This document shows, in pieces, positions 7,185 through 13,115 of a stretch of DNA of 13,115 nt; position 1 is the first letter of the stretch, and each line of letters starts with the position of its first letter. The position numbers and the translations under genes were made by a program. The stretch is from Gammaproteobacteria bacterium (GTDB taxonomy: Bacteria > Pseudomonadota > Gammaproteobacteria > JAABTG01), in contig JASJBY010000131.1 in assembly GCA_030066245.1 (NCBI GenBank), positions 1-13,115 on the forward strand, written 5' to 3'. Below the pieces are notes generated by a model, which worked only from the letters and a program-made list of their open reading frames with translations, did no database searches and was not told where the DNA came from.

Positions 7185-7213
7185 TTGCAAGAATTAGAAG
7201 ATTTTTATATAAA
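7185..7213 (+). promoter_or_regulatory. Sigma70-like promoter for tusA-dsrE2
   Basis: TTGCAA (7185-7190), a 17-bp spacer and TATAAA (7208-7213) lie in the 179-bp gap between the rhodanese and tusA. The expected start near 7220 leaves a leader of about 44 bases ending in the strong Shine-Dalgarno AGGAGG (7253-7258). This would give tusA and dsrE2 their own transcript in addition to read-through from the rhodanese promoter. Confidence 0.55.
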
Positions 7214-7263
7214 AGAACGATTCTAGACCCACCTTCCAACCACGGTCTTACCAGGAGGCAATA

Positions 7264-7494
7264 ATGGCCGCTTTCGATCAAGAGCTCGATGCGACGGGCC
7301 TGAACTGTCCACTTCCCATCCTGCGCGCCAAGAAGACCCTTTCCGGTATGGAGGCTGGTCAGGTGCTGCGCATCGTGGCGACCGACCCGGGCTCTGTCAA
7401 GGACTTCGAAGCCTTCTCCAAGCAGACCGGAAACGAGCTGCTCGAGTCGGGTGAAGAAGCCGGCAAGTTCGTCTTCCTGTTGAAAAAGGCCTGA
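7264..7494 (+). CDS. tusA: TusA, sulfur carrier protein
   Basis: 76 aa, the usual TusA length. The family signature CPLPILRAK begins at C15, the residue that carries the persulfide, followed by the TDPGSVKDFEAF segment of the alpha-beta sandwich. In sulfur oxidisers TusA is an abundant carrier that receives sulfur from rhodanese and hands it to DsrEFH, which passes it to DsrC; in other bacteria it serves tRNA thiolation. The neighbours (rhodanese before, dsrE2 after, dsr genes in the same window) point to the oxidative role. A perfect AGGAGG at 7253-7258, five bases before the ATG, predicts strong translation. Confidence 0.96.
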   Translation: MAAFDQELDATGLNCPLPILRAKKTLSGMEAGQVLRIVATDPGSVKDFEAFSKQTGNELLESGEEAGKFVFLLKKA

Positions 7495-7538
7495 TTTGCC
7501 AACGCCCGCAACTCTGACATCACCGGGGGAGAAGCCCT

Positions 7539-8021
7539 ATGTCTGACGAGAAGAAGCTGGCAATCATCGCCACAAAGGGGACCCTGGACTGGGGCTACCC
7601 GCCTTTCATTTTGGCCTCCACGGCGGCCGCGCTGGGCTACGAAACCCAGGTTTTCTTCACTTTCTACGGTCTGCAACTGGTTCGCAAGAAACTCGATCTG
7701 AAGGTATCTCCCCTGGGCAATCCCGGTATGCCGATGCCCATGGGAATGGACAAGTGGTTTCCGGTCCTCGGCACTGCATTGCCCGGCATGGAGTCGGTCA
7801 TGTCCTCCATGATGAAGAAAAAGATGCGAGACAAAGGCGTGGCCAGTTTGCAGGAGCTGCGAGATCTGTGCTTCGAGGCCGAGGTGAAAATGATCGCCTG
7901 CCAGATGACCGTTGACCTTTTTGATTTCAATCCCGCGGACTTCGTTGACGGGCTTGAGTTCGGAGGTGCCGCCACGTTCTTCGAATTCGCCGGCGAATCC
8001 GATATTTGCCTTTTCATCTGA
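7539..8021 (+). CDS. dsrE2: DsrE2, DsrE/F-family sulfur relay protein
   Basis: 160 aa, longer than DsrE, with the start KLAIIATKGTLDWGYPPFILASTAAALG that marks the DsrE2 branch. A methionine/proline-rich stretch (about 60-70) and a helix with two cysteines, C111 and C121 (LCFEAEVKMIAC), follow. Cysteines near these places are the expected sulfur-binding residues. The hydrophobic segments could give membrane association. The protein is encoded with rhodanese and TusA in many sulfur oxidisers and is thought to take part in cytoplasmic sulfane-sulfur transfer; its exact partner is not settled. The gene starts 44 bp after tusA with a GGGGGAG ribosome site (7525-7531) and ends just before a strong terminator. 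Confidence 0.93.
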   Translation: MSDEKKLAIIATKGTLDWGYPPFILASTAAALGYETQVFFTFYGLQLVRKKLDLKVSPLGNPGMPMPMGMDKWFPVLGTALPGMESVMSSMMKKKMRDKGVASLQELRDLCFEAEVKMIACQMTVDLFDFNPADFVDGLEFGGAATFFEFAGESDICLFI

Positions 8022-8455
8022 CGGGGTTCCGGATCCGGATACCGAAAAAGGGCTGGTTCAACCAGCCCTTTTTCTTCCTTCAAGCTTTCCCCGGCGTTTC
8101 ACGAAATCCATCCCATTCGATGACGACGGCAGATGCGACGGTTGGCCGACGACCGCGCGTCATGGCCTGCTGCCCCGGAGGCGGTGAGCGATTGAGCTGC
8201 TGACCGCTGGTATTTCGACCCTGTGGAGGGGACCGAAGGCATGGATAGGGGCGTGGCCGACTCCGTTGACTCGCCCCGACTTTCGCCTGCACCGCCGCGC
8301 TCACGGAAATCTCCCACGGATCAACTGCATCCCGGCAGGGGCGATCAGGCTGAACTCGTTAAACAGGTTTATGCCTTGCGGACAGGGTCAACCCGCTTGT
8401 CGAGTCGCCAGGGGCTGGCCTTCGTCTCAGGGATGTTGGCGGCGCTGGGAAAGGT
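8022..8455. other. 434-bp stretch without a recognisable gene
   Basis: It holds a 12-bp palindrome TCCGGATCCGGA (8028-8039), then the intrinsic terminator, then about 380 bp with nothing I recognise. Short open frames exist on both strands (for example 8080-8304 and 8099-8317, minus), but they are rich in Arg, Pro and Ser, overlap one another and show no family motif. A small GCCAG/CTGGC hairpin (8407-8419) has no T-run. No tmRNA, 6S, SRP or RNase P core motif was found. The stretch lies downstream of tRNA-Glu on its strand, so it could hold a trailing transcript. Confidence 0.5.
8045..8073. terminator. Intrinsic terminator after dsrE2, symmetric on both strands
   Basis: A perfect palindrome of two 14-base arms (AAAAAGGGCTGGTT and its complement) surrounds a single central base at 8059. 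The arms start with A-runs and end with T-runs, so the hairpin has a U-tract in both directions. It lies 23 bp past the dsrE2 stop and should end the rhd-tusA-dsrE2 transcript. It can also stop leftward transcripts, including any read-through from tRNA-Glu. Confidence 0.93.
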
Positions 8456-8532
8456 TGGCGCTCCCAGCGGGATTCGAACCCGCGGTCTCCACCTTGAGAG
8501 GGTGGCATCCTAGGCCGCTAGACGATGGGAGC
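8456..8532 (-). tRNA. tRNA-Glu (anticodon CUC)
   Basis: Read on the minus strand from 8532, the gene has a seven-base acceptor stem (GCTCCCA with TGGGAGC), the D-arm GTCTAGCGGCCTAGGA typical of glutamate tRNAs, an anticodon arm CCACC-CTCTCAA-GGTGG with CTC at the anticodon, and a T-arm GCGGG-TTCGAAT-CCCGC. A discriminator G and an encoded CCA (8456-8458) complete it, 77 bases in all. It reads GAG codons. The upstream promoter (8574-8601, minus) matches consensus well. It is a single tRNA, not part of an rRNA operon in this window. No terminator follows directly. Confidence 0.96.
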
Positions 8533-8550
8533 GGTGCTCGGGTCGCAGGC

Positions 8551-8578
8551 TTCAACTGGCCCGGGGGAGTGGTATTAT
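8551..8578 (+). promoter_or_regulatory. Extended -10 promoter candidate for pcnB
   Basis: TATTAT (8573-8578) is preceded by TG one base upstream (8570-8571), an extended -10 pattern, with a poor -35 (TTCAAC, 8551-8556) at a 16-bp spacing. Transcription would begin near 8585, past the ATG at 8525. It shares five bases with the -10 of the tRNA-Glu promoter on the other strand. Confidence 0.4.
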
Positions 8579-8601
8579 ACGCTCCCCGAGGAATCACTCA
8601 A
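8574..8601 (-). promoter_or_regulatory. Promoter of tRNA-Glu
   Basis: On the minus strand TTGAGT (8596-8601), a 16-bp spacer and a perfect TATAAT (8574-8579) point towards the tRNA. The region after the -10 is C-rich (CACTCCCCCGGG on the minus strand), like the GC-rich discriminators of stable RNA promoters under stringent control. The start would be near 8567, giving a 5' leader of about 35 bases. Confidence 0.7.
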
Positions 8602-8641
8602 TAGCGCCCAGTCCGCGCTGACCGCCAGGGAACTACCGAGT

Positions 8642-9934
8642 ATAGACACCACCACTTCATTACCTGCCGTCATTCCCAGGCCTGAGCACACTATCTCCCG
8701 CACGGAGATCAGCAAGAACGCCCTCAAGGTTTTGTACCGCCTGAAGAGCGCGGGCTACCAGAGTTTCCTGGTCGGCGGGGGTGTGCGGGACCTGCTGCTG
8801 GGGCACGAGCCCAAGGATTTCGACGTGGTCACGGATGCCCGGCCGGAGCAGGTCAAGGACCTGTTCAGGAACTGCCGGCTCATCGGGCGCCGCTTTCGCC
8901 TTGCGCACGTTCACTTCGGCCGCGAGATCGTCGAAGTGGCCACGTTCCGAGCGCATCACGACTCGGCGGAGGCCGGCGAGGCCGAGACCGTCGATGGCCG
9001 TATCGTGCGCGACAATGTCTATGGCAGTTTTGACGAAGATGCCGCTCGGCGTGACTTCACCATCAACTCGCTCTACTACGACATCCGCGACTTCTCTCTT
9101 GTGGACACGGCGGGCGGCCTGGATGACCTCAAGTCTGGCTTGATTCGGCTCATCGGCGATCCGGCGACTCGTTTCCGCGAGGATCCGGTGCGCATGCTGC
9201 GCGCGGTCCGTTTCGCTGCCAAGCTGGGGTTTCGCCTGCACCCGGACACGGAGCGCCCGATACCGGCATTGACCCAGCTGCTCTGGGAGGTGCCGCCGGC
9301 GCGCCTCTTCGACGAGGTGCTGAAGCTCTTTCACAGCGGTACCGCTGTGCAGGCCTTCGAGCTGCTGAGGCACTACGATCTGTTCGCGCCCATATTTCCA
9401 GCCACCGACCAGTGCCTGCAGGAGCAGTCGGAGGGCTTCCCGCGAGTGCTGGTGGCAAAGGGTCTGGCGAACACGGACGCCCGGATAGCGGAGGGCAAGC
9501 CGGTGACTCCCGCTTTTCTGCTCGCGGTGCTGCTTTGGGAGCCCATGCGTCGGCGCGCGGACGCGTACCGCGACGCGGGACACTCGGTCACGGTGGCTGT
9601 ACAGCAGGCCGGGGAGGAGGTCATGGTCGAGCAGGCACAGAGGGTCGCCGTCCCCCGACGCTTCAGCACCGTGGCGCGGGAGATATGGGCGCTGCAGCCC
9701 AGGCTGGCGGTGACCACCGGAAAGCGGCCGCTGCGGGTGCTGGAACACCCCCGATTCCGGGCCGCCTACGACTTCCTGCTGCTTCGTGCCGAGGCAGGCG
9801 ACGACCTGCGGGAATTGTGCGACTGGTGGACAAGATTCCAGGAACTCGACGATTCCGAACGGGCGGGTATCCTGAAGCCGGCAAGGCCACGCAGCCGGGG
9901 TCGCCGTGGCCGGCGCAGGCCTGCTAGGGACTGA
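8642..9934 (+). CDS. pcnB: PcnB, poly(A) polymerase I (non-standard start codon)
   Basis: About 430 aa, class II nucleotidyltransferase. It shows LVGGGVRDLLLG (43-54 from the chosen start), the catalytic carboxylates of DFD (59-61), RRFRLAHVHFG, RRDFTINSLYYD and the RNA-binding FREDPVRMLRAVRFAAKLGF. The arginine-rich C-terminus (RSRGRRGRRR) is like E. coli PcnB and supports poly(A) polymerase rather than CCA-adding enzyme. It adds short poly(A) tails that speed RNA decay. The frame has ATG 8525 and GTG 8534 only inside or beside the tRNA-Glu gene, and the next TTG (8731) lies inside the conserved ALKVLYRL stretch. ATA 8642, nine bases after AGGGAA, is a provisional choice; CTG 8618 and ATT 8672 are alternatives. 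E. coli pcnB is known to start at AUU. The gene is certain, the start is not. Confidence 0.9.
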   Translation: MDTTTSLPAVIPRPEHTISRTEISKNALKVLYRLKSAGYQSFLVGGGVRDLLLGHEPKDFDVVTDARPEQVKDLFRNCRLIGRRFRLAHVHFGREIVEVATFRAHHDSAEAGEAETVDGRIVRDNVYGSFDEDAARRDFTINSLYYDIRDFSLVDTAGGLDDLKSGLIRLIGDPATRFREDPVRMLRAVRFAAKLGFRLHPDTERPIPALTQLLWEVPPARLFDEVLKLFHSGTAVQAFELLRHYDLFAPIFPATDQCLQEQSEGFPRVLVAKGLANTDARIAEGKPVTPAFLLAVLLWEPMRRRADAYRDAGHSVTVAVQQAGEEVMVEQAQRVAVPRRFSTVAREIWALQPRLAVTTGKRPLRVLEHPRFRAAYDFLLLRAEAGDDLRELCDWWTRFQELDDSERAGILKPARPRSRGRRGRRRPARD

Positions 9935-10055
9935 GCGTCCGATGGACACAACGTCCCAAGCGTTAACGCACCGGCCGGTCGGCGAGCAAGGCCGCGCTGG
10001 AGCCCAGAAGCGGCGCCACGGGGAAACGCCGCGCCGCGCCGTCGGCGGGCAGTGA

Positions 10056-10544
10056 TTGGTGCTCGTCTACATCGGGCTCGGCGGCAATCTAGGTGACCCC
10101 GTGGCTCAGATCCGCGAGGGCTTAGGAGGCCTGAAACAACTCTCGCGCAGCCGAGTCGTCCGGCGGTCGTCACTCTACCGGAGCGCTCCCATCGGCCCGC
10201 AGAACCAGCCTGATTTCGTCAACGCGGTGGCTTGCCTGGACACCGAGCTTGCACCCCAGGACCTGCTGGCGGCGCTGCAGGCGGTGGAAACCAGGCAGGG
10301 GCGGGTGCGTCGCGCGCTTCGCTGGGGGCCCCGCACGCTGGATCTGGATATTCTTCTATACGGCGATCTGCGTATGGCTGAGCCATTGCTGACGATTCCC
10401 CATCCGCGGATGGCTGAGCGGGCTTTCGTGTTGCTGCCCCTGCGGGAGATTGCCACCGGAATCGTGGTGCCGGGAGCGGGAAAGGTAGACGATCTCATCG
10501 ACAGACTGCCCCCTCAGGCGGTCCATCGGTTGCCCGGGGAATAA
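10056..10544 (+). CDS. folK: FolK, HPPK (6-hydroxymethyl-7,8-dihydropterin pyrophosphokinase)
   Basis: 162 aa, matching the usual length (E. coli 159). It transfers pyrophosphate from ATP to hydroxymethyl-dihydropterin in folate synthesis. Motifs: YIGLGGNLGDP (5-15), SSLYRSAPIGPQNQPDFVNA (38-57) and the RWGPRTLDLDILLYG signature with metal ligands D96 and D98. TTG 10056 aligns with the start of E. coli FolK; GTG 10059, the next codon, is nearly equal. The Shine-Dalgarno is weak (GGCGGG, about 10044-10049). A 121-bp gap with no other feature separates it from pcnB, the common gammaproteobacterial order pcnB-folK, and the next gene follows after three bases. Confidence 0.94.
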   Translation: MVLVYIGLGGNLGDPVAQIREGLGGLKQLSRSRVVRRSSLYRSAPIGPQNQPDFVNAVACLDTELAPQDLLAALQAVETRQGRVRRALRWGPRTLDLDILLYGDLRMAEPLLTIPHPRMAERAFVLLPLREIATGIVVPGAGKVDDLIDRLPPQAVHRLPGE

Positions 10545-10547
10545 AGC

Positions 10548-11189
10548 TTGGACTCCGCTGTGCGCTTTGTTGTAGTGGAAGGCCCCATCGGCGTCGGGAA
10601 GACGACACTGGCCCGGCGGCTGGCGCACAGCCTCTGTGGCCAGCTGCTCTGCGAGGGTGCGGGGGACAACCCCTTTCTGGCCCGCTTCTACGATAATCCG
10701 CGCGCCTACGCTCTTGGCACCCAGCTGTTCTTTCTGCTGCAGCGCGCGGCGCAGATGGCTGAGCTGCGCCAGGGGGATCTGTTCACACCCGTCTGCATCG
10801 CGGACTTTATCCTCGACAAGGATCGCTTGTTTGCCCGCCTGACCCTTGACGAGGATGAGATCCGGCTCTACGAGCAAATTTACGCGCACCTCACGCTGAA
10901 TGCGCCCAAGCCGGATTTGGTGGTATATCTTCAGGCGCCGGTGCCGGTGTTGCTGGACCGCATAAGGCAGCGCGGATTGCGCTACGAGCAGAGCATGGAT
11001 CCTGGTTACCTGGAGCGGCTCTCCGCCGAGTACACGCATTTCTTCTACAATTATGACGCCGCACCGCTGCTCATCGTGAATGCCGCCGACATCGATATCG
11101 TCAACAGCGAGCAGGATTATCAGCTGCTGCTGGCGGAAGTGCGCCGCGTGCGCACCGGCAGGCACTTTTTCAATCCGGCGCCCCTTTGA
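10548..11189 (+). CDS. Deoxynucleoside kinase family protein (dAK/dGK-like)
   Basis: 213 aa P-loop kinase of the deoxynucleoside kinase family. The Walker A is EGPIGVGKTT (11-20). CIADFILDKDRLFA is the region where family members place substrate-binding and catalytic acidic/arginine residues. The DLVVYLQAPVPVLLDRIRQRGLRYEQ stretch covers the VYL strand and the arginine-rich lid. The expected reaction is ATP-dependent phosphorylation of a purine deoxynucleoside; which one cannot be read from the sequence. The gene starts with TTG 10548, supported by GGGGA at 10536-10540, only three bases after the folK stop, so it is probably translated from the same mRNA. A kinase at this place between folK and panB recurs in many gammaproteobacteria. 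Confidence 0.88.
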   Translation: MDSAVRFVVVEGPIGVGKTTLARRLAHSLCGQLLCEGAGDNPFLARFYDNPRAYALGTQLFFLLQRAAQMAELRQGDLFTPVCIADFILDKDRLFARLTLDEDEIRLYEQIYAHLTLNAPKPDLVVYLQAPVPVLLDRIRQRGLRYEQSMDPGYLERLSAEYTHFFYNYDAAPLLIVNAADIDIVNSEQDYQLLLAEVRRVRTGRHFFNPAPL

Positions 11190-11295
11190 CGCCGGCGACC
11201 GGGTGTCCGGTGGCCAGGCCTAAGGCGTTGGCTCGGAAATTGACTGACAGGCTGGACCTTAGGCTGATGGCCGAATGCCGAGCGGGAGACTAGCG

Positions 11296-12117
11296 ATGAG
11301 CCCCCAACTGTCCCATGTGGAATCGCCGATGACGGTGACAACGCTGCATGCCATGAAACAGGCCGGCGAGAAGATAGCCTGCCTGACCGCCTACGACGCG
11401 AGCTTTGCCCGGCTCCTGGACGACGCCGGGGTGGAGGTTCTTCTGGTGGGCGATTCTCTCGGCATGGTGGTACAGGGTCAGCAAACCACCGTTCCCGTCA
11501 CCATGGACCATATGGTTTACCACACCCGCGCGGTGGCGCGGGGCCGTCGCCGAGCGCTGCTAATCGCGGACATGCCGTTCATGAGCTACGCCAGGGCTGA
11601 GCAGACGCTGGCCAATGCGGCTCGACTCATGGCCGAAGGGCTTGCCCAGATGGTGAAACTGGAGGGCGGCCGGACGCAGTTGGACAGCGTAAGGCTGCTC
11701 GCAGAGCGCGGCATCCCGGTCTGTGCGCATCTCGGGTTGCAGCCCCAGTATGTCCACAAGCTCGGCGGCTACAAGGTTCAGGGCAAGGGCGAGACGGCGG
11801 CGCTGGCCATGCTAGACGATGCCAAGGCGCTCCAGGAGGCGGGCGCAGACCTGCTGGTCCTTGAATGCGTGCCGTCCAGCCTCGCGGCAGGCATCGCCGT
11901 GGCGGTGGATGTGCCGGTGATTGGCATCGGCGCGGGCAAGGACTGCGACGGCCAGGTGCTGGTGTCGTATGACGCGCTGGGGTTGACCCCGGGCCGTGTG
12001 CCACGTTTCGCCCGCAACTTCATGGCCGAAGGCGGAGATATCCGCGGCGCGGTGGGGGCCTATGTGGCGGCAGTGAAGTCCGGCGAGTTTCCCGCGTCCG
12101 AGCACACCATGGCGTAG
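11296..12117 (+). CDS. panB: PanB, 3-methyl-2-oxobutanoate hydroxymethyltransferase
   Basis: 273 aa. First committed step of pantothenate synthesis: methylenetetrahydrofolate plus 2-oxoisovalerate gives ketopantoate. Conserved stretches are LTAYDASFARLLDDAGVEVLLVGDSLGM with the Mg-binding aspartate of GDSLGM, VTMDHMVYHT, ADMPFMSY, VKLEGG, VCAHLGLQPQ, GGYKVQGKG, LECVP and VIGIGAGKDCDGQ, spread as in E. coli PanB (264 aa). ATG 11296 is chosen for its GGGAG (11284-11288) seven bases upstream; ATG 11275 has none, and ATG 11329 is possible. The folate link to the upstream folK is natural since the enzyme uses a folate cofactor. It is 106 bp after the kinase gene and 81 bp before panC. Confidence 0.97.
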   Translation: MSPQLSHVESPMTVTTLHAMKQAGEKIACLTAYDASFARLLDDAGVEVLLVGDSLGMVVQGQQTTVPVTMDHMVYHTRAVARGRRRALLIADMPFMSYARAEQTLANAARLMAEGLAQMVKLEGGRTQLDSVRLLAERGIPVCAHLGLQPQYVHKLGGYKVQGKGETAALAMLDDAKALQEAGADLLVLECVPSSLAAGIAVAVDVPVIGIGAGKDCDGQVLVSYDALGLTPGRVPRFARNFMAEGGDIRGAVGAYVAAVKSGEFPASEHTMA

Positions 12118-12198
12118 CGCGGAGGGCCGCGCACGCCTCCGCTAATCGGTGTGCCGCCGGGGAGCTGGGGCGTCGCAACCTCTAGGAGCCTAGTCGAC

Positions 12199-13053
12199 GT
12201 GCACACGGAAACGACCATCGCAGGAATAAGGGGCAGACTCCGGGACGTGCGCCAGCCCGGCACCCGGATCGGCCTCGTGCCCACTATGGGCAACCTCCAT
12301 GAGGGCCACCTGTCCCTGGTGGACAAGGCCCGGGAGTTGGTAGACCGCGTGGTGGTCAGCATCTTCGTCAATCCTTTGCAGTTCGGCCCCGACGAGGATC
12401 TCGAGCGCTACCCGAGGACCCTGGCCGCAGACAGGGACAAGCTTGCATCGGCCGGCGTGGATCTGCTCTTCGCCCCTGACCTGGCGGAGATTTACCCGAA
12501 GCCGTTATCCAGAACGACGCGCGTGGCTGTGCCGGAGCTCAGTGATGTGCTCTGCGGGGCTTCCCGCCCGGGTCATTTCCAGGGTGTGGCAACCGTGGTC
12601 AATATGCTTTTCAACATACTGCAGCCGGACATCGCCGTATTCGGACAGAAGGACTACCAGCAGCTGCTGGTCATTCGCCGCATGGTCGAAGACCTCCACC
12701 TGCCCGTGCAGGTCGTATCCGGCGCGACGCTGCGCGAGCCCGATGGCCTCGCCATGAGTTCACGCAACGCCTACCTGAGCGATAGCGAGCGGGTTCGCGC
12801 AAGGGAGCTGTATCGGACGCTCCGCTGGTCGCGAGACCGGATACGAGACGGTGTCACGGACTATGCTTCCTTGGAGCGCCAGGCTGCAGACAGGCTGGCG
12901 CAAGCCCGATGCCGGCTTGATTACGTCGCTATTCGGCAGGCCGCCGATCTGAGTGTGCCGGATGAACGGGCGGGCCCGCTGGTCCTGCTTGCCGCTGCCT
13001 GGTTCGGCGCGGCGCGGCTCATCGACAACATCCTCCTGGACGGTGCGGATTGA
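12199..13053 (+). CDS. panC: PanC, pantothenate synthetase
   Basis: 284 aa (E. coli 283). It joins pantoate and beta-alanine using ATP through a pantoyl-adenylate. Motifs: VPTMGNLHEGH (27-37, the HIGH-like ATP site), VVVSIFVNPLQF, GASRPGHFQGVATVVNMLFN, VFGQKDYQQL and the MSSRNAYLS signature, which is the KMSKS-like site. GTG 12199 gives the standard N-terminus and has AGGAG at 12184-12188; the same frame is open from GTG 12151, which would add 16 unusual residues and is less likely. It works directly after PanB in the pathway (with a ketopantoate reductase encoded elsewhere). panD often follows in this order, but only 62 bases remain in the window. Confidence 0.97.
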   Translation: MHTETTIAGIRGRLRDVRQPGTRIGLVPTMGNLHEGHLSLVDKARELVDRVVVSIFVNPLQFGPDEDLERYPRTLAADRDKLASAGVDLLFAPDLAEIYPKPLSRTTRVAVPELSDVLCGASRPGHFQGVATVVNMLFNILQPDIAVFGQKDYQQLLVIRRMVEDLHLPVQVVSGATLREPDGLAMSSRNAYLSDSERVRARELYRTLRWSRDRIRDGVTDYASLERQAADRLAQARCRLDYVAIRQAADLSVPDERAGPLVLLAAAWFGAARLIDNILLDGAD

Positions 13054-13084
13054 CGCCTGTCATTCGCCCAAGGCCGTTGCCAAG

Positions 13085-13113
13085 TTGAACAGGCTGCCCA
13101 GTTGACCCATAAT
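13085..13113 (+). promoter_or_regulatory. Promoter-like sequence at the right edge
   Basis: TTGAAC (13085-13090), a 17-bp spacer and CATAAT (13108-13113; five of six bases) follow the panC stop by 31 bp. It could drive a gene outside the window. The match is fair but nothing downstream can be checked. Confidence 0.35.
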
Positions 13114-13115
13114 TG

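Noticed and set aside
8456..8475. Integration (att) site at the 3' end of the tRNA
   Set aside because: I saw no second copy of the tRNA 3' end and no integrase gene in the window.
8456..8532. tRNA-Glu as a dedicated supplier for tetrapyrrole (siroheme) synthesis because cysG is nearby
   Set aside because: Glutamyl-tRNA feeds the C5 pathway in general, but the terminator, the gap and the opposite neighbours give no sign of a functional link; proximity alone is not evidence.
8660..9949. Minus-strand open frame (429 codons) opposite pcnB
   Set aside because: It mirrors the whole conserved poly(A) polymerase gene and shows no domain of its own.

Overview
The window looks like chromosome from a high-GC (roughly 60-65% by eye) gammaproteobacterial sulfur oxidiser. 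The best guess is a purple sulfur bacterium or a chemolithotroph near the Ectothiorhodospiraceae/Chromatiales. Two things point there. The left half carries the tail of a reverse-type dissimilatory sulfite reductase (dsr) locus, dsrN and dsrR, together with a sulfurtransferase set: two rhodaneses, tusA and dsrE2. The right half carries a typical gammaproteobacterial housekeeping run, tRNA-Glu / pcnB-folK-deoxynucleoside kinase-panB-panC.

Left part (1-4913, + strand). A 109-bp imperfect palindrome lies in front of dsrN, a cobyrinate a,c-diamide synthase-like enzyme thought to amidate the siroheme of DsrAB. dsrR follows, an A-type scaffold homologue without cysteines. Next come a histidine kinase and response regulator of the NarX/NarL type; the kinase has two close membrane helices and no periplasmic sensor. 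A single-domain rhodanese ends this part. The core genes dsrAB...dsrP are not visible and would lie to the left if the locus has the usual order.

Middle (5064-8073). A full-length trifunctional siroheme synthase, cysG, is on the minus strand. It converges on the first rhodanese across a short degenerate repeat and diverges from a second rhodanese. The second rhodanese, tusA and dsrE2 form the rhd-tusA-dsrE2 module known from sulfur oxidisers. Promoter-like sequences lie before the rhodanese and again before tusA, and a perfect intrinsic terminator follows dsrE2. Together these genes can make siroheme (CysG), amidate it (DsrN) and relay persulfide sulfur (rhodanese, TusA, DsrE2) towards Dsr proteins encoded elsewhere.

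Right part (8074-13115). About 380 bp without a recognisable gene separates the terminator from a minus-strand tRNA-Glu(CUC). The tRNA promoter overlaps, in the opposite direction, a promoter-like sequence for poly(A) polymerase pcnB. pcnB has no usable ATG, GTG or TTG start, which recalls the AUU start of E. coli pcnB. It is followed by folK, a deoxynucleoside kinase, panB and panC. A promoter-like sequence at the right edge suggests another gene beyond the window.

No CRISPR array, prophage, transposase or defence system was seen. The least described items are the sensor-less NarX/NarL-like pair inside the sulfur cluster, the palindrome before dsrN, and the start region of pcnB.
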